Shown here one piece after another: positions 24,342-32,240 of a stretch of 64,000 nt of DNA; position 1 is the first letter of the stretch, and each line of letters begins with the position of its first letter. The DNA lies in NCBI RefSeq assembly GCF_042682745.1, contig NZ_JBHUIO010000006.1:100129-164128 (forward strand), read 5' to 3'. Origin of the DNA: Tumebacillus_A lipolyticus. GTDB taxonomy: Bacteria > Bacillota > Bacilli > Tumebacillales > Tumebacillaceae. The notes under the pieces were generated by a model. That model saw only the letters and a list, made by a program, of their open reading frames with translations, ran no database searches and was not told where the DNA came from. The position numbers were made by a program, and so were the translations under genes.

Positions 24342-24788
24342 TTAGAAATACAAGTTGAGCAACAGCCCGCGAATGTCGCCGATCTTGGCGAGCAGGTCGA
24401 GATGGTCCTGCTCATCCCGCACCACCTGTTCGGCAAGCTCTGCCATCAGATCGTCAAGCTGCGAGACGATCTTGTACAGCCGCATCCGCCCGCGGCGGTC
24501 AAAGCCCTGCTTCTCCTTCGCGCCGAACCCGCCTTTCACCACCTGCTCCAAAAAGCGTCGCACCTGCTCTTTGTAGTCCTGCAGCGCCTTCCAGGTCATG
24601 TTTTTGGCCAGGTGGTTGCCCAGGTTGTCGATCTGGCGCATCAGCTTGTCCAGCTCCGCTCGGGTCAAGCGGGCGTTAGCTTGCTGAAACACATCTTGAA
24701 AAGCGGGAGATTTCACATCTCCCGCTCTTGCATCCTCGCGCAATCCGAGTGTTTCGACGAAAGGTCTTTGGTTGTTCCCGATCTTCAT
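24342..24788 (-). CDS. yaaR: YaaR family protein (DUF327)
   Basis: 148 residues, mostly helical. FQDVFQQANARLTRAELDKL, LGNHLAKNMTWKALQDYKEQV, KGGFGAKEKQGFDRRGRMRLYK and LDDLMAELAEQV match DUF327. Its place between darA and holB is conserved from Bacillus. Function unknown. ATG chosen with GAGGAGCGG upstream. Confidence 0.9.
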   Translation of the reverse strand: MKIGNNQRPFVETLGLREDARAGDVKSPAFQDVFQQANARLTRAELDKLMRQIDNLGNHLAKNMTWKALQDYKEQVRRFLEQVVKGGFGAKEKQGFDRRGRMRLYKIVSQLDDLMAELAEQVVRDEQDHLDLLAKIGDIRGLLLNLYF

Positions 24789-24808
24789 CAAAACCGCTCC
24801 TCTACCTT

Positions 24809-25141
24809 TTAAAAATGTGCAAACTGCTGTACGTCGACCACAAACACGGTCGCGCCCCCAACCTGCACCGTGACCGGGTAAGGCACATACGTCTCCCCGC
24901 TGCTGCCGCCCATGTTCGACATCGGCGTGACCGTCTTTTCACGCGACTTGCACGTGTCCTTGATCACCTGCAGCACCTCTTCGACGCGCTCTTCCTCCAC
25001 ACCGATCAAAAACGTCGTGTTGCCCGATTTCAAAAATCCACCGGTGCTGGCGAGCTTCGTCGCACCAAACCCCTTTTGAATCAGTTGGTTCGACAGGCGG
25101 TTGCTGTCTTTGTCCTGCACGACTGCGATCACAAGTTTCAT
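24809..25141 (-). CDS. darA: PII-like cyclic-di-AMP receptor DarA (YaaQ)
   Basis: 110 residues. DarA is a trimeric PII-like protein binding c-di-AMP; its partner is unknown. Seen: MKLVIAVVQDKDSNRLSNQL, KGFGATKLASTGGFLKSGNT (nucleotide-binding loop) and GVEEERVEEVLQVIK, with the B-loop SNMGGSSGETYVPYPV. It lies between tmk and yaaR as in Bacillus. Confidence 0.95.
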   Translation of the reverse strand: MKLVIAVVQDKDSNRLSNQLIQKGFGATKLASTGGFLKSGNTTFLIGVEEERVEEVLQVIKDTCKSREKTVTPMSNMGGSSGETYVPYPVTVQVGGATVFVVDVQQFAHF

Positions 25142-25153
25142 GGGGAACGCCTC

Positions 25154-25786
25154 CTATTTGTCAGCATGTAGGAACTGGCGCACATCCTCCCAGATCAAGT
25201 CGGTGACCTCCTCGACTGAGCGGGTGCCATCCAAGACGCAAAAGCGATGCGGTTCCACAGCGGCCAGCTGCAAGAACTGATCGCGCACGCGCCCGTGATA
25301 GAGCAGATCGCGCTGTTCGATGCGATCAAGCCCGGTGCCGCGGCTCTTGGACACCCGTTCGATGCCCACCTCTGCCGGCACGTCGATCAGATAGGTTCTC
25401 GTCGGCCAAAGGCCTTCTGTCGCCCTCTCGTTGAGCTCCCGCACATAGTCGAGCGACAGCCCTAAGCCTGTCGCCTGATAGGCGAGAGATGCATCAATAT
25501 AGCGGTCGCACAGCACGACAATCTCCTCAGACAGCGCAGGTCGAATCACCTCCGCCACATGCTGCGCTCTGGATGCGGCGTACAAGAGCGCTTCCGTCTT
25601 GGCGGTCATCTCACCGTTTTCAGGATCGAGCAGCAAAGCGCGAATCCCATCGCTGATCTTCGTTCCGCCCGGCTCCCGCGTTGTACGATATCGTATGCCA
25701 TTCTCCTCTAAGCGTTGCGCCAGCCGCTTGATCTGCGTCGATTTGCCGCTGCCATCCGGCCCTTCCAGCGTGAAAAAAAGCCCCAC
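25154..25786 (-). CDS. tmk: Thymidylate kinase
   Basis: 210 residues; phosphorylates dTMP to dTDP. P-loop LEGPDGSGKSTQIKRLAQRL, TTREPGGTKISDGIRALLL (DR/TRE-type motif) and VLCDRYIDASLAYQ (DRY), plus the lid region SRGTGLDRIEQ. Normal length. It overlaps no neighbour; 6 bp after the decarboxylase gene. Confidence 0.97.
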   Translation of the reverse strand: MGLFFTLEGPDGSGKSTQIKRLAQRLEENGIRYRTTREPGGTKISDGIRALLLDPENGEMTAKTEALLYAASRAQHVAEVIRPALSEEIVVLCDRYIDASLAYQATGLGLSLDYVRELNERATEGLWPTRTYLIDVPAEVGIERVSKSRGTGLDRIEQRDLLYHGRVRDQFLQLAAVEPHRFCVLDGTRSVEEVTDLIWEDVRQFLHADK

Positions 25787-25792
25787 GTCCCG

Positions 25793-27235
25793 TTACTCCT
25801 TCCAATCTATCAAGGAAACAGCCGATCGCCGTATCACTTGCACCGTATTTATCGCTGAATCCTCCGCGCCGGAAAAGCGAACTCCAGCCGCGCGAAGCTG
25901 CTCCACGTATTCTACCATGTCCTCTGTCCATTCCTCACCGGGCATCAGGAGCGGAATGCCGGGCGGATAGGGGATCACCATCTCTGCCGACACCCTTCCC
26001 GCCGCTTCTCGAAGCGGCACCGTCTCGCTCGGCAGATCGAAAGCTTCATACAGATGAATCGCCCGCTTGCCGACGGGCGGCTCGACTGCGGTCGGCACCG
26101 CGAGCGGCTGTCCGCTCGCCGGCAGTTTGGACAGGGCGGTGAGCAACCGCTCCACCTGCCTCGGCCCGTCCGCATAGGACAGCACCGCCAGCACGTTATA
26201 GGGGTCGGAGAGCTCAAGCGTCATCCGCCCCGCTCCGTGCAGCCAGTCATAAGCTTCTGTCCCGCTCAGGCCAAGCCCGGTCACCCCGATCGTCCACTTC
26301 AGCGGATCGTCCGCGTCGAGCAGTTGAAGCGGATGCATGTCCCGCAGGCGCGCAGCACCTGCTGCTGCTGCTGCCAGCGCCCGCTCCAGCATCTCTCGCC
26401 CCTCGGTGACCATCTGATGCCGCGCGCAGTCGAGCGATGCCATCAGCAGGTAGGAAGGGCTGGTGCTCTGCATCAGCTGCAACCGCTTGCGAAGCCGCAC
26501 GCGATCGACGCGCGCCCCCTGCACGTGAAGCATCGAAGACTGCGTGAGCGAACCGAGCAGCTTGTGCGTGCTCTGCACCGCCAGATCGGCTCCCGACTCC
26601 ATCGCCGTCTTGGGCAAGCGCTCATGAAAAGCGAAATGCGCCCCGTGCGCCTCATCGACCAACAGCATCATGCCAGCGCGATGCACCACCTCGCCGATCG
26701 CCTCCAGGTCGGAGCAGATGCCGTGATAGGTAGGCGAGGTGATCAGAAGCGCCTTCGCCTCCGGGTGCTCCTGCACCGCTCGCTCGACCTCCGCCACCGT
26801 CACCCCGCCGGCGATGCCAAACTCAGGGTGTACCGTCGGACGATAGAAGGCGGGCAGCGCGCGGGCGAGCACCAAGCCGTGGATGACAGACTTGTGCAGG
26901 TTGCGGGGGACCAAAATCGTATCGTTTTGCGAACAGGCGGCCATCACCATCGCGATGTTGCCCGCCGTGCTTCCATTGATCAGAAAAAAAGTCTCTTCGG
27001 CGCCAAACGCGTCGGCCGCCAATCGCTGCGCCTCGCGGATGGCACCCGTTGGTGCATGCAGGTCATCAAGCCCCGGAATCTCCGTCAGATCGAGCCGCCC
27101 GGCTGCGCCGAGCCACGATCCCAACTCTCCGGATAGCCCCCGTCCCATCTTGTGACCCGGCACGTGAAACCCGACCGGCTGGCTCCTGAGATGGGAAAGG
27201 ATCGCCTGCAAGATGGGAATAGTAGATGAAGTCAA
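25793..27235 (-). CDS. Orn/Lys/Arg decarboxylase family protein (YaaO-like)
   Basis: 480 residues, PLP-dependent fold type I. GFHVPGHKMGRG near the start, NGSTAGNIAMVMA, LITSPTYHGICSDL, LLVDEAHGAHFAFHERLP and the PLP lysine in VQSTHKLLGSLTQSS, with a C-terminal Orn_DC domain ending PYPPGIPLLMPGE. It starts at TTG behind GGGGGA; the longer frame has no ribosome site. It probably decarboxylates lysine, arginine or ornithine; the exact substrate is not readable. Conserved neighbour of tmk. Confidence 0.92.
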   Translation of the reverse strand: MTSSTIPILQAILSHLRSQPVGFHVPGHKMGRGLSGELGSWLGAAGRLDLTEIPGLDDLHAPTGAIREAQRLAADAFGAEETFFLINGSTAGNIAMVMAACSQNDTILVPRNLHKSVIHGLVLARALPAFYRPTVHPEFGIAGGVTVAEVERAVQEHPEAKALLITSPTYHGICSDLEAIGEVVHRAGMMLLVDEAHGAHFAFHERLPKTAMESGADLAVQSTHKLLGSLTQSSMLHVQGARVDRVRLRKRLQLMQSTSPSYLLMASLDCARHQMVTEGREMLERALAAAAAGAARLRDMHPLQLLDADDPLKWTIGVTGLGLSGTEAYDWLHGAGRMTLELSDPYNVLAVLSYADGPRQVERLLTALSKLPASGQPLAVPTAVEPPVGKRAIHLYEAFDLPSETVPLREAAGRVSAEMVIPYPPGIPLLMPGEEWTEDMVEYVEQLRAAGVRFSGAEDSAINTVQVIRRSAVSLIDWKE

Positions 27236-27422
27236 AGAAAATCCCCCAATGCTATCATTACTTCGAGATCGTGCGTGCGAGTTCCTTTTTCCTATTATAG
27301 TCTTGCCAAATCGCACCATACAACGGAATTTTACCTTTGCAATCTTTCGTTTCTGCTGATGAGAGTGATAGAATAGATTTTATTCAATTTTGGCCTGAGT
27401 ACATAAAGGAGGAACGAAATAG

Positions 27423-28853
27423 ATGGCAAATGAAAAAATGGCCGGCCTTTCCCTGATCTACCGGCTCGAACTGCAAAACAGCTCGATCACCTTCGGGAAA
27501 GTCGCCCAGATCATCGGTGAAGAAGGTGGCGACATCATCGGGGTCGACGTGGTGCACGTGGACAAAAACCTTGTGATCCGCGACGTAAACGTCAACGCGT
27601 TTGACCGCCGGCACGGGAAGGTGATCCGCGAGCGGCTGGAAGAGGCGGAAGGCATCCGCGTGGTCAACGTGTCTGACCGCACGATGCTGATGCACTTGGG
27701 CGGCAAGATCGAGGTCCGCTCCAAGATCCCCGTTCGCAACCGCGATGAGCTCGCGCGCGTCTACACGCCGCACGTGGCGACGATCTGTGAAGCGATCCAT
27801 GAAGACCCGAGCAAAGCGTTCAAGCTGACGATCAAGAAAAACACGGTCGCCGTCGTCTCGGACGGTACGGCTGTGCTCGGCCTGGGCGACATCGGTCCAT
27901 ACGCGGCGATGCCGGTGATGGAGGGGAAAGCGATGCTGTTCAAGCAGTTTGCCGGCGTCGACGCGTTCCCGATCTGCTTGGATACGAAGGACACAGAGGA
28001 GATCATCGCCCACATCAAAGCGATCGCTCCAGCGTTTGGCGGGATCAACCTCGAAGACATCTCCTCGCCGCGCTGCTTCGAGATCGAAGCCCGCTTGAAA
28101 GAAGAGCTGGACATCCCGGTCTTTCACGATGATCAGCACGGCACCGCGGTCGTGTTGCTCGCCGGCTTGATGAACGCCTGCAAGCTGATCGGCAAACGAC
28201 TGGAAGACCTGAAGGTGGTCGTCACCGGCATCGGTGCGGCGGGCATCGCCTGCACCAAGATGGTGCTGTTGGCCGGATGCAAGAACGTGATCGGCGTCGA
28301 TCGCATGGGGGTCATCTCGCGCAAGCAAACGTATGACAACCCGATGTGGCAATGGTATGCAGACAATACCAACCCGGAGAATTTGGAAGGCACCCTGTCC
28401 GATGTGATTCAAGGCGCGGACGTATTTATCGGCGTCTCGGGACCGGGCGTGCTGACGATCGAGCACCTGAAGTCGATGGCGAAAGATCCGATCGTCTTCG
28501 CGATGGCCAACCCCAACCCGGAGATCGACCCGGAAGAAGCGGCACCTTACGTGCGCGTGATGGCGACCGGCCGCTCCGACTACCCGAACCAGATCAACAA
28601 CCTGCTCTGCTTCCCCGGCATCTTCAAAGGCGCGCTCGACTGCCGCGCTTCTGACATCACCGAAGAGATGAAGTTGGCTGCTGCCCATGCGATCGCCAAC
28701 GTCGTCAGCGAGGAAGAGCTGTCGGAGCACTACATCATCCCGTCCGTCTTCAACAAGAAGGTCGTCCAAGCGGTTCGCCTCGGCGTGATCGAAGCTGCCT
28801 ACAGCTCCGGCGTCGCCCGCAGACGATACCGCGACTACAGCGACAAGCAATAG
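27423..28853 (+). CDS. NAD-dependent malic enzyme with N-terminal ACT domain
   Basis: 476 residues; converts malate to pyruvate and CO2 with NAD. Residues about 13-90 are an ACT-like ligand domain (LSLIYRLELQNSSITFGKVA), then the malic enzyme core with TVAVVSDGTAVLGLGDIGP, PVFHDDQHGTAVV, VVVTGIGAAGIACTKM (dinucleotide site) and FAMANPNPEIDPEEA. GGAGG precedes the ATG. It is on the opposite strand and inserted between yaaO and csfB, so it is not part of the conserved operon. Confidence 0.95.
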   Translation: MANEKMAGLSLIYRLELQNSSITFGKVAQIIGEEGGDIIGVDVVHVDKNLVIRDVNVNAFDRRHGKVIRERLEEAEGIRVVNVSDRTMLMHLGGKIEVRSKIPVRNRDELARVYTPHVATICEAIHEDPSKAFKLTIKKNTVAVVSDGTAVLGLGDIGPYAAMPVMEGKAMLFKQFAGVDAFPICLDTKDTEEIIAHIKAIAPAFGGINLEDISSPRCFEIEARLKEELDIPVFHDDQHGTAVVLLAGLMNACKLIGKRLEDLKVVVTGIGAAGIACTKMVLLAGCKNVIGVDRMGVISRKQTYDNPMWQWYADNTNPENLEGTLSDVIQGADVFIGVSGPGVLTIEHLKSMAKDPIVFAMANPNPEIDPEEAAPYVRVMATGRSDYPNQINNLLCFPGIFKGALDCRASDITEEMKLAAAHAIANVVSEEELSEHYIIPSVFNKKVVQAVRLGVIEAAYSSGVARRRYRDYSDKQ

Positions 28854-28871
28854 GGCGGAGGAGAGACTGCG

Positions 28872-29045
28872 ATGAACACATCCAACTCGCTTCTGCTCAT
28901 CGTCCTGCTCGCCGCCATCGGCTCAGTTCTCGCGCTGATGGTCTATGTCTACCCGAACAGCATCTACACCTGGGCGCTCGTGCTCGACGGACTGGGCATT
29001 CTCGGTGTGGTCGCCTATGAGCTGCGGAAAAAATTTCGCAAGTAG
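28872..29045 (+). CDS. Small two-helix membrane protein
   Basis: 57 residues with GGAGGAG upstream of the ATG, 18 bp after the malic enzyme stop, so almost surely cotranscribed. Two hydrophobic segments (about 7-26 and 33-49) with a short loop YPNSIYTW, and a basic C-terminus (LRKKFRK). No family recognised. Confidence 0.75.
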   Translation: MNTSNSLLLIVLLAAIGSVLALMVYVYPNSIYTWALVLDGLGILGVVAYELRKKFRK

Positions 29046-29126
29046 AAGAAAAAGGATCGAGGGAATCGGCGCGAGGGGCGGACATCTGTTCACCATGAAA
29101 AAAGGGACGCCATCATCGGCCTCCCG

Positions 29127-29333
29127 CTACGAAATGGCCTCCAGCCAGATCTGCTTCATGCGCGCCACATAGTAGCTGTATTTTTCATCCTGCACATCTG
29201 TCGCGACGATCTCGCGCTCGCAGTCCTGACAGAGGAATTGCGAGATGATGCGAATGCCTTGCTGCTTTGCTTCCCCGCAAATGATACAGATACCACCGTT
29301 CCTTTTTTCTCTGAACACGTTCAGCTCTTCCAT
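29127..29333 (-). CDS. csfB: Anti-sigma-G factor Gin (CsfB)
   Basis: 68 residues. Gin binds and inhibits sigma-G (and sigma-E) to keep forespore and mother-cell programmes apart. Zinc-binding CIICGEAKQQGI and FLCQDCEREIV, then YYVARMKQIW. ATG at 29333 chosen over the upstream ATG at 29345 because GAAGGATGG sits at better spacing. Neighbour of bofA as in Bacillus. Confidence 0.9.
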   Translation of the reverse strand: MEELNVFREKRNGGICIICGEAKQQGIRIISQFLCQDCEREIVATDVQDEKYSYYVARMKQIWLEAIS

Positions 29334-29405
29334 CCTGTTCACCATCCTTCGCCGCCAGTCTCTCTAGCAATCCATTATAACGATTTCGAAGAGTTTTATA
29401 CGTGC

Positions 29406-29452
29406 AAAAAAAGCCGATGTTTCTGATTTCCAGAATAGAAACATCGGCTTCT
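29406..29452 (-). terminator. Terminator of bofA
   Basis: The stem GCCGATGTTTC / GAAACATCGGC with a 14-nt loop, followed by TTTTTTTGC on the minus strand. Confidence 0.88.
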
Positions 29453-29476
29453 TGCATATACGTCATATCGTGTGCC

Positions 29477-29743
29477 TCAAACCATCCAGATGTTGATAAC
29501 GACCAGCGCTGCCACGCCGGGCAACCCGAGCACGGCGGTGGTCGCGGCGGTGAATGGGTTGATGGCGATGTGAAAGCCGAAAGATGCCCCGATCAGATTG
29601 ATCACAACCAGTGCGACCACGCCGACGATCAACCCGCGAAGCAGGCCGATGATCGCAGGACCTGGCTCACGCAAAAAAGTGGCGACCATATAGATGAGCA
29701 CGACACTTCCGACGAGCATCCCAATCACTTGCCATGCTGACAT
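29477..29743 (-). CDS. bofA: Inhibitor of pro-sigma-K processing BofA
   Basis: 88 residues, integral membrane protein that, with SpoIVFA, blocks the SpoIVFB protease until the forespore signal arrives. Helices at about 5-22, 31-50 and 60-86, with the family motif INPFTAATTAVLGLPGVAAL. RBS GGGGGG before the ATG. It marks the left edge of island B: in Bacillus its upstream neighbours are yaaL and recR, here 11-15 kb away. Confidence 0.93.
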   Translation of the reverse strand: MSAWQVIGMLVGSVVLIYMVATFLREPGPAIIGLLRGLIVGVVALVVINLIGASFGFHIAINPFTAATTAVLGLPGVAALVVINIWMV

Positions 29744-30342
29744 CGTTTCCCCCCCTTGTCCTCCTCCCTACTCTATGCGCCATCGCATGCGATCATGATA
29801 GGGGCGGGAGGTAAAGCGGCAGAAAAAAGCGAAAAAAAAGCGGTGACAAAGGTCACCGGCTCAAGGGAGCGAGGCATCGTTCTCCCCCGCCCTGGGAGGC
29901 CATCCAAAATGTTAAACTTTGGTGGTCACTTCCTAGTATATCAGAATTTCGACGAAATATGCAGAGATATTTGTTACCATTATGTTACATAATACAAAAA
30001 GCACTTGGTAGCTTCCCTCGCTTCCAAACGCTGACTGGACATATTCACCGATGATCAAATCGTTGAGCGTGCATACTGGCAATCGTTTTGCACAACCATC
30101 TTACAGTTATCCGATCTGCTTGCTCATCTATAAATTACATAAGGGATTAATTATCAAATATCACCGTATTATCACAAAACCTTTACATCGCTATCTTACC
30201 ACAGTCACCTTGCTGTAAGCAATGAGAAATCGATGAAAATGGGCGTGATTCTCCTCGCGAAGCAGTTCTGCCTGCGCTCGCTCAGATCGCAATCGGCCAT
30301 TGTAACAGCCCGCTTCCCCTTCCTTTTCCTCCCTTTTCCTCC
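29744..30342. other. Long non-coding stretch upstream of bofA
   Basis: No gene supported over 600 bp. On the minus strand a hairpin (GGTGAC / GTCACC, T8) lies at 29832-29859, preceded by a GC-rich foldable segment (29860-29940, GGGGGAG / GCTCCC). This layout, structured leader then terminator then bofA 90 bp on, could be an attenuator or a small RNA. The rest (29950-30340) is AT-rich with nothing recognised. Confidence 0.4.
29832..29859 (-). terminator. Hairpin terminator or attenuator upstream of bofA
   Basis: The minus strand reads CGGTGAC, a 4-nt loop, GTCACCG and a T8 run after one C. It lies before bofA, not after a recognised gene. Confidence 0.75.
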
Positions 30343-30370
30343 AAAAAAACCTCGTCCTAGTTTGACGAGG
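30343..30370 (-). terminator. Terminator of the regulator-peptide operon
   Basis: CCTCGTC / GACGAGG with a 7-nt loop, then T7 on the minus strand, about 150 bp after the signalling-peptide stop. Confidence 0.85.
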
Positions 30371-30515
30371 TGGAGATTGCTCAGTCGCTTCTGATCAGGA
30401 CACTTGTGGGATTCTTGGCTATCATCCTACGATATGATGCAACGTGATATTAATGTGTGATCTCGTATTTTCCGAAAAATATAAAAATTAACTCGATCGT
30501 TCAATCGATTGATAA

Positions 30516-30674
30516 CTAAGGGGTATAAGATAATGGTAATGTCTTATTAATGGGGGCTATGATTGCAGGGCCAGGCGGATTGGTTTCAGCAGCAAATCTG
30601 TCGACGCTCGTATTCCCGATCACCAGCGCTACAATCGCTACTGCTAACAACCCGCGGACTACTTTCCTTCTCAT
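30516..30674 (-). CDS. Phr-like exported signalling pre-peptide
   Basis: 52 residues, absent from usual ORF calls because of its size. ATG overlaps the TGA of the regulator (ATGA), with GAGGAGGG inside the regulator's last codons, so translation is coupled. The N-terminus has MRRKVVRG, a hydrophobic core (residues 9-19) and a polar region (NTSVDRFAAE), a Sec signal as in Phr, PapR and NprX precursors. The remaining ETNPPGPAIIAPINKTLPLSY would supply the active peptide after export and proteolysis. The RNPP arrangement (regulator then peptide) is known; the sequence is not one I recognise. Confidence 0.8.
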   Translation of the reverse strand: MRRKVVRGLLAVAIVALVIGNTSVDRFAAETNPPGPAIIAPINKTLPLSYTP

Positions 30675-31855
30675 CAGAATCCCTCCTCGTTGAGAAATGT
30701 GCGTTTTTTGTCCATGAGCAGGCGACTCTTTTCATAGTAACGCACCACAGATTCAAAGTCACGTTTCTCCGAGTAAAATTCCATTAATGATTTACAAGCA
30801 TGATAGCGAATGTTAACGTCGAGATGTAAATCACATGCAATTCTCTCCGCATACGAGGGATCATCTTTTGCAAAAGTGTACATAATTTGTAGCTTTGCCC
30901 AATAATCAGGATATTCTAAAGCGAGCGTGTGATACGCCTCCACCATTTTTACAACGGTGGGGTAGTCTCGAAGTTGCATCAATGATTTTACATATTCTTT
31001 GACCGCAAGAATCAGGATGTTCTCAAACGGCTTCACAAACTCGATTGCTTCAGCCAACGCATTTGCAGATGCTCGATAGTTTCCCAGCCGATATTCACAA
31101 TGCGCAAGGTTGATCAGGCCATTCCCAATCTGCTCATTTGACCCTGTCTCTTCGAAGTATTTGAAAGAGCGATGCGCATGTTGTTTGGCAAGTTCATAAT
31201 CCCCCCGCTCTTCCTGAATCTTCATCCGGGTATACTCTGCCATTCCCATCTTCAGCGGGTCGTTCGCAAACGCCAGCTCCACCACATCGAGCAATTCCTC
31301 AAGGTGACTGTACTCTTTGCGAATCGAATAGGTCATCATCAGATTTGCTGTCACGATGTTCAGCAGATGTTTTTTCGCATACCGCTCGTGCAGTTTCTTC
31401 GCATATTCTAGCGCCTTCAACCAAGTCGTGTGCGCATCGTCAAAAGAACGTTGAAAATATTGGACTTTCGCCAAGCTGTTGAGACTGTTGCCTTTCTCCG
31501 AAAGGCCCATCGCCCCGGCAACCAGCTCGTTCACAATCACCCACGCCCGTTGCAACATCTCTTTCGTTCGCTTCCGCAGCAGTTCGTTCAGCTCATCTGT
31601 CTGGTTCCGAATATCGCTCTGCATGATGCGATCGATCGGCAGCTTCAGATCTTTCGCGATCTTCTCTAACTCGAACGTATAGATCTCCCGCTTGCCCTTT
31701 AACATCAGCCGAAGAGTCTCCGTATGTATCCCCAGGCGACCTGCCATCGCCACATTCGAATAATAGCCGCCCTTTTCCTTCTTTATTTCCTCTATTCTTT
31801 GCCCTAACGGGATTTTGTCTACTTCTGTATATTTTGGTGCGAGAAGCGTACTCAT
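30674..31855 (-). CDS. RNPP-type HTH-TPR transcriptional regulator
   Basis: 393 residues. Residues about 18-75 form an HTH (GQRIEEIKKEKG then VAMAGRLGIHTETLRLMLKGKRE), followed by a helical array of tetratricopeptide repeats up to the end (GNGLINLAHCEYRLGNYRASANALAEA is a clear unit). PlcR, NprR and AimR share this layout and bind a re-imported peptide in the TPR groove. ATG at 31855 chosen with GGGGGT upstream. It lies just downstream of the natural-product operon and upstream of its own peptide gene, so it may control either. Confidence 0.85.
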   Translation of the reverse strand: MSTLLAPKYTEVDKIPLGQRIEEIKKEKGGYYSNVAMAGRLGIHTETLRLMLKGKREIYTFELEKIAKDLKLPIDRIMQSDIRNQTDELNELLRKRTKEMLQRAWVIVNELVAGAMGLSEKGNSLNSLAKVQYFQRSFDDAHTTWLKALEYAKKLHERYAKKHLLNIVTANLMMTYSIRKEYSHLEELLDVVELAFANDPLKMGMAEYTRMKIQEERGDYELAKQHAHRSFKYFEETGSNEQIGNGLINLAHCEYRLGNYRASANALAEAIEFVKPFENILILAVKEYVKSLMQLRDYPTVVKMVEAYHTLALEYPDYWAKLQIMYTFAKDDPSYAERIACDLHLDVNIRYHACKSLMEFYSEKRDFESVVRYYEKSRLLMDKKRTFLNEEGF

Positions 31856-32130
31856 TCGAATACCCCCGTCTGACAAATATATCTATTCTATGTTTAGCGA
31901 AAAATCACACTTTATTTTTATTAATTATATCAACATACATACTAGGTGTATATATTCTTCTGAATCTCCGCTAAACTTGTCGCAGGGGTGTGTTCATATT
32001 TCGTGTTTGCGGCCCGTACTCCGCTTTCAGTTACCAAAAAGTCAGACGTGCCATCAGAGTTGAGCATGCGCGTCTCATTTTACACACGTGAGACTCGTAT
32101 GTACACACAAGGGTAGGGGTGGGTCATGTA
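31856..32130. other. Promoter region of the regulator
   Basis: AT-rich, no gene seen. It holds the likely minus-strand promoter of the regulator, and borders the 28-bp repeat. Confidence 0.4.
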
Positions 32131-32158
32131 AAAAGCGCCCCTCTATTCGAGGAGCGCT
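32131..32158. repeat. 28-bp direct repeat, distal copy (yaaL 3'-end duplicate)
   Basis: Identical over 28 bp to 40671-40698. It includes the arms AGCGCCCCTC / GAGGAGCGCT of a terminator hairpin; on the minus strand it is followed by TTTTTAC. The other copy contains the final codons and stop of yaaL. Outside the 28 bp only scattered similarity remains (CAGCA..CCA). The copies bracket 8.5 kb holding the natural-product operon, as attachment-site duplications do. It can also act as the operon terminator. Confidence 0.8.
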
Positions 32159-32240
32159 TGGTATTGCTGTGAAAGACTTGTTTCTTAGGCAAAGAAGGTC
32201 TTGATCCACAAGTTGCTCGAATCCACTAGAAAGTTGATTC

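Noticed and set aside
27384..28850. 488-codon minus frame over the malic enzyme
   Set aside because: Shadow frame of a well-conserved enzyme.
30563..30787. Plus-strand 74-codon frame near the regulator
   Set aside because: Antisense of the peptide gene and the regulator 3' end; no ribosome site.
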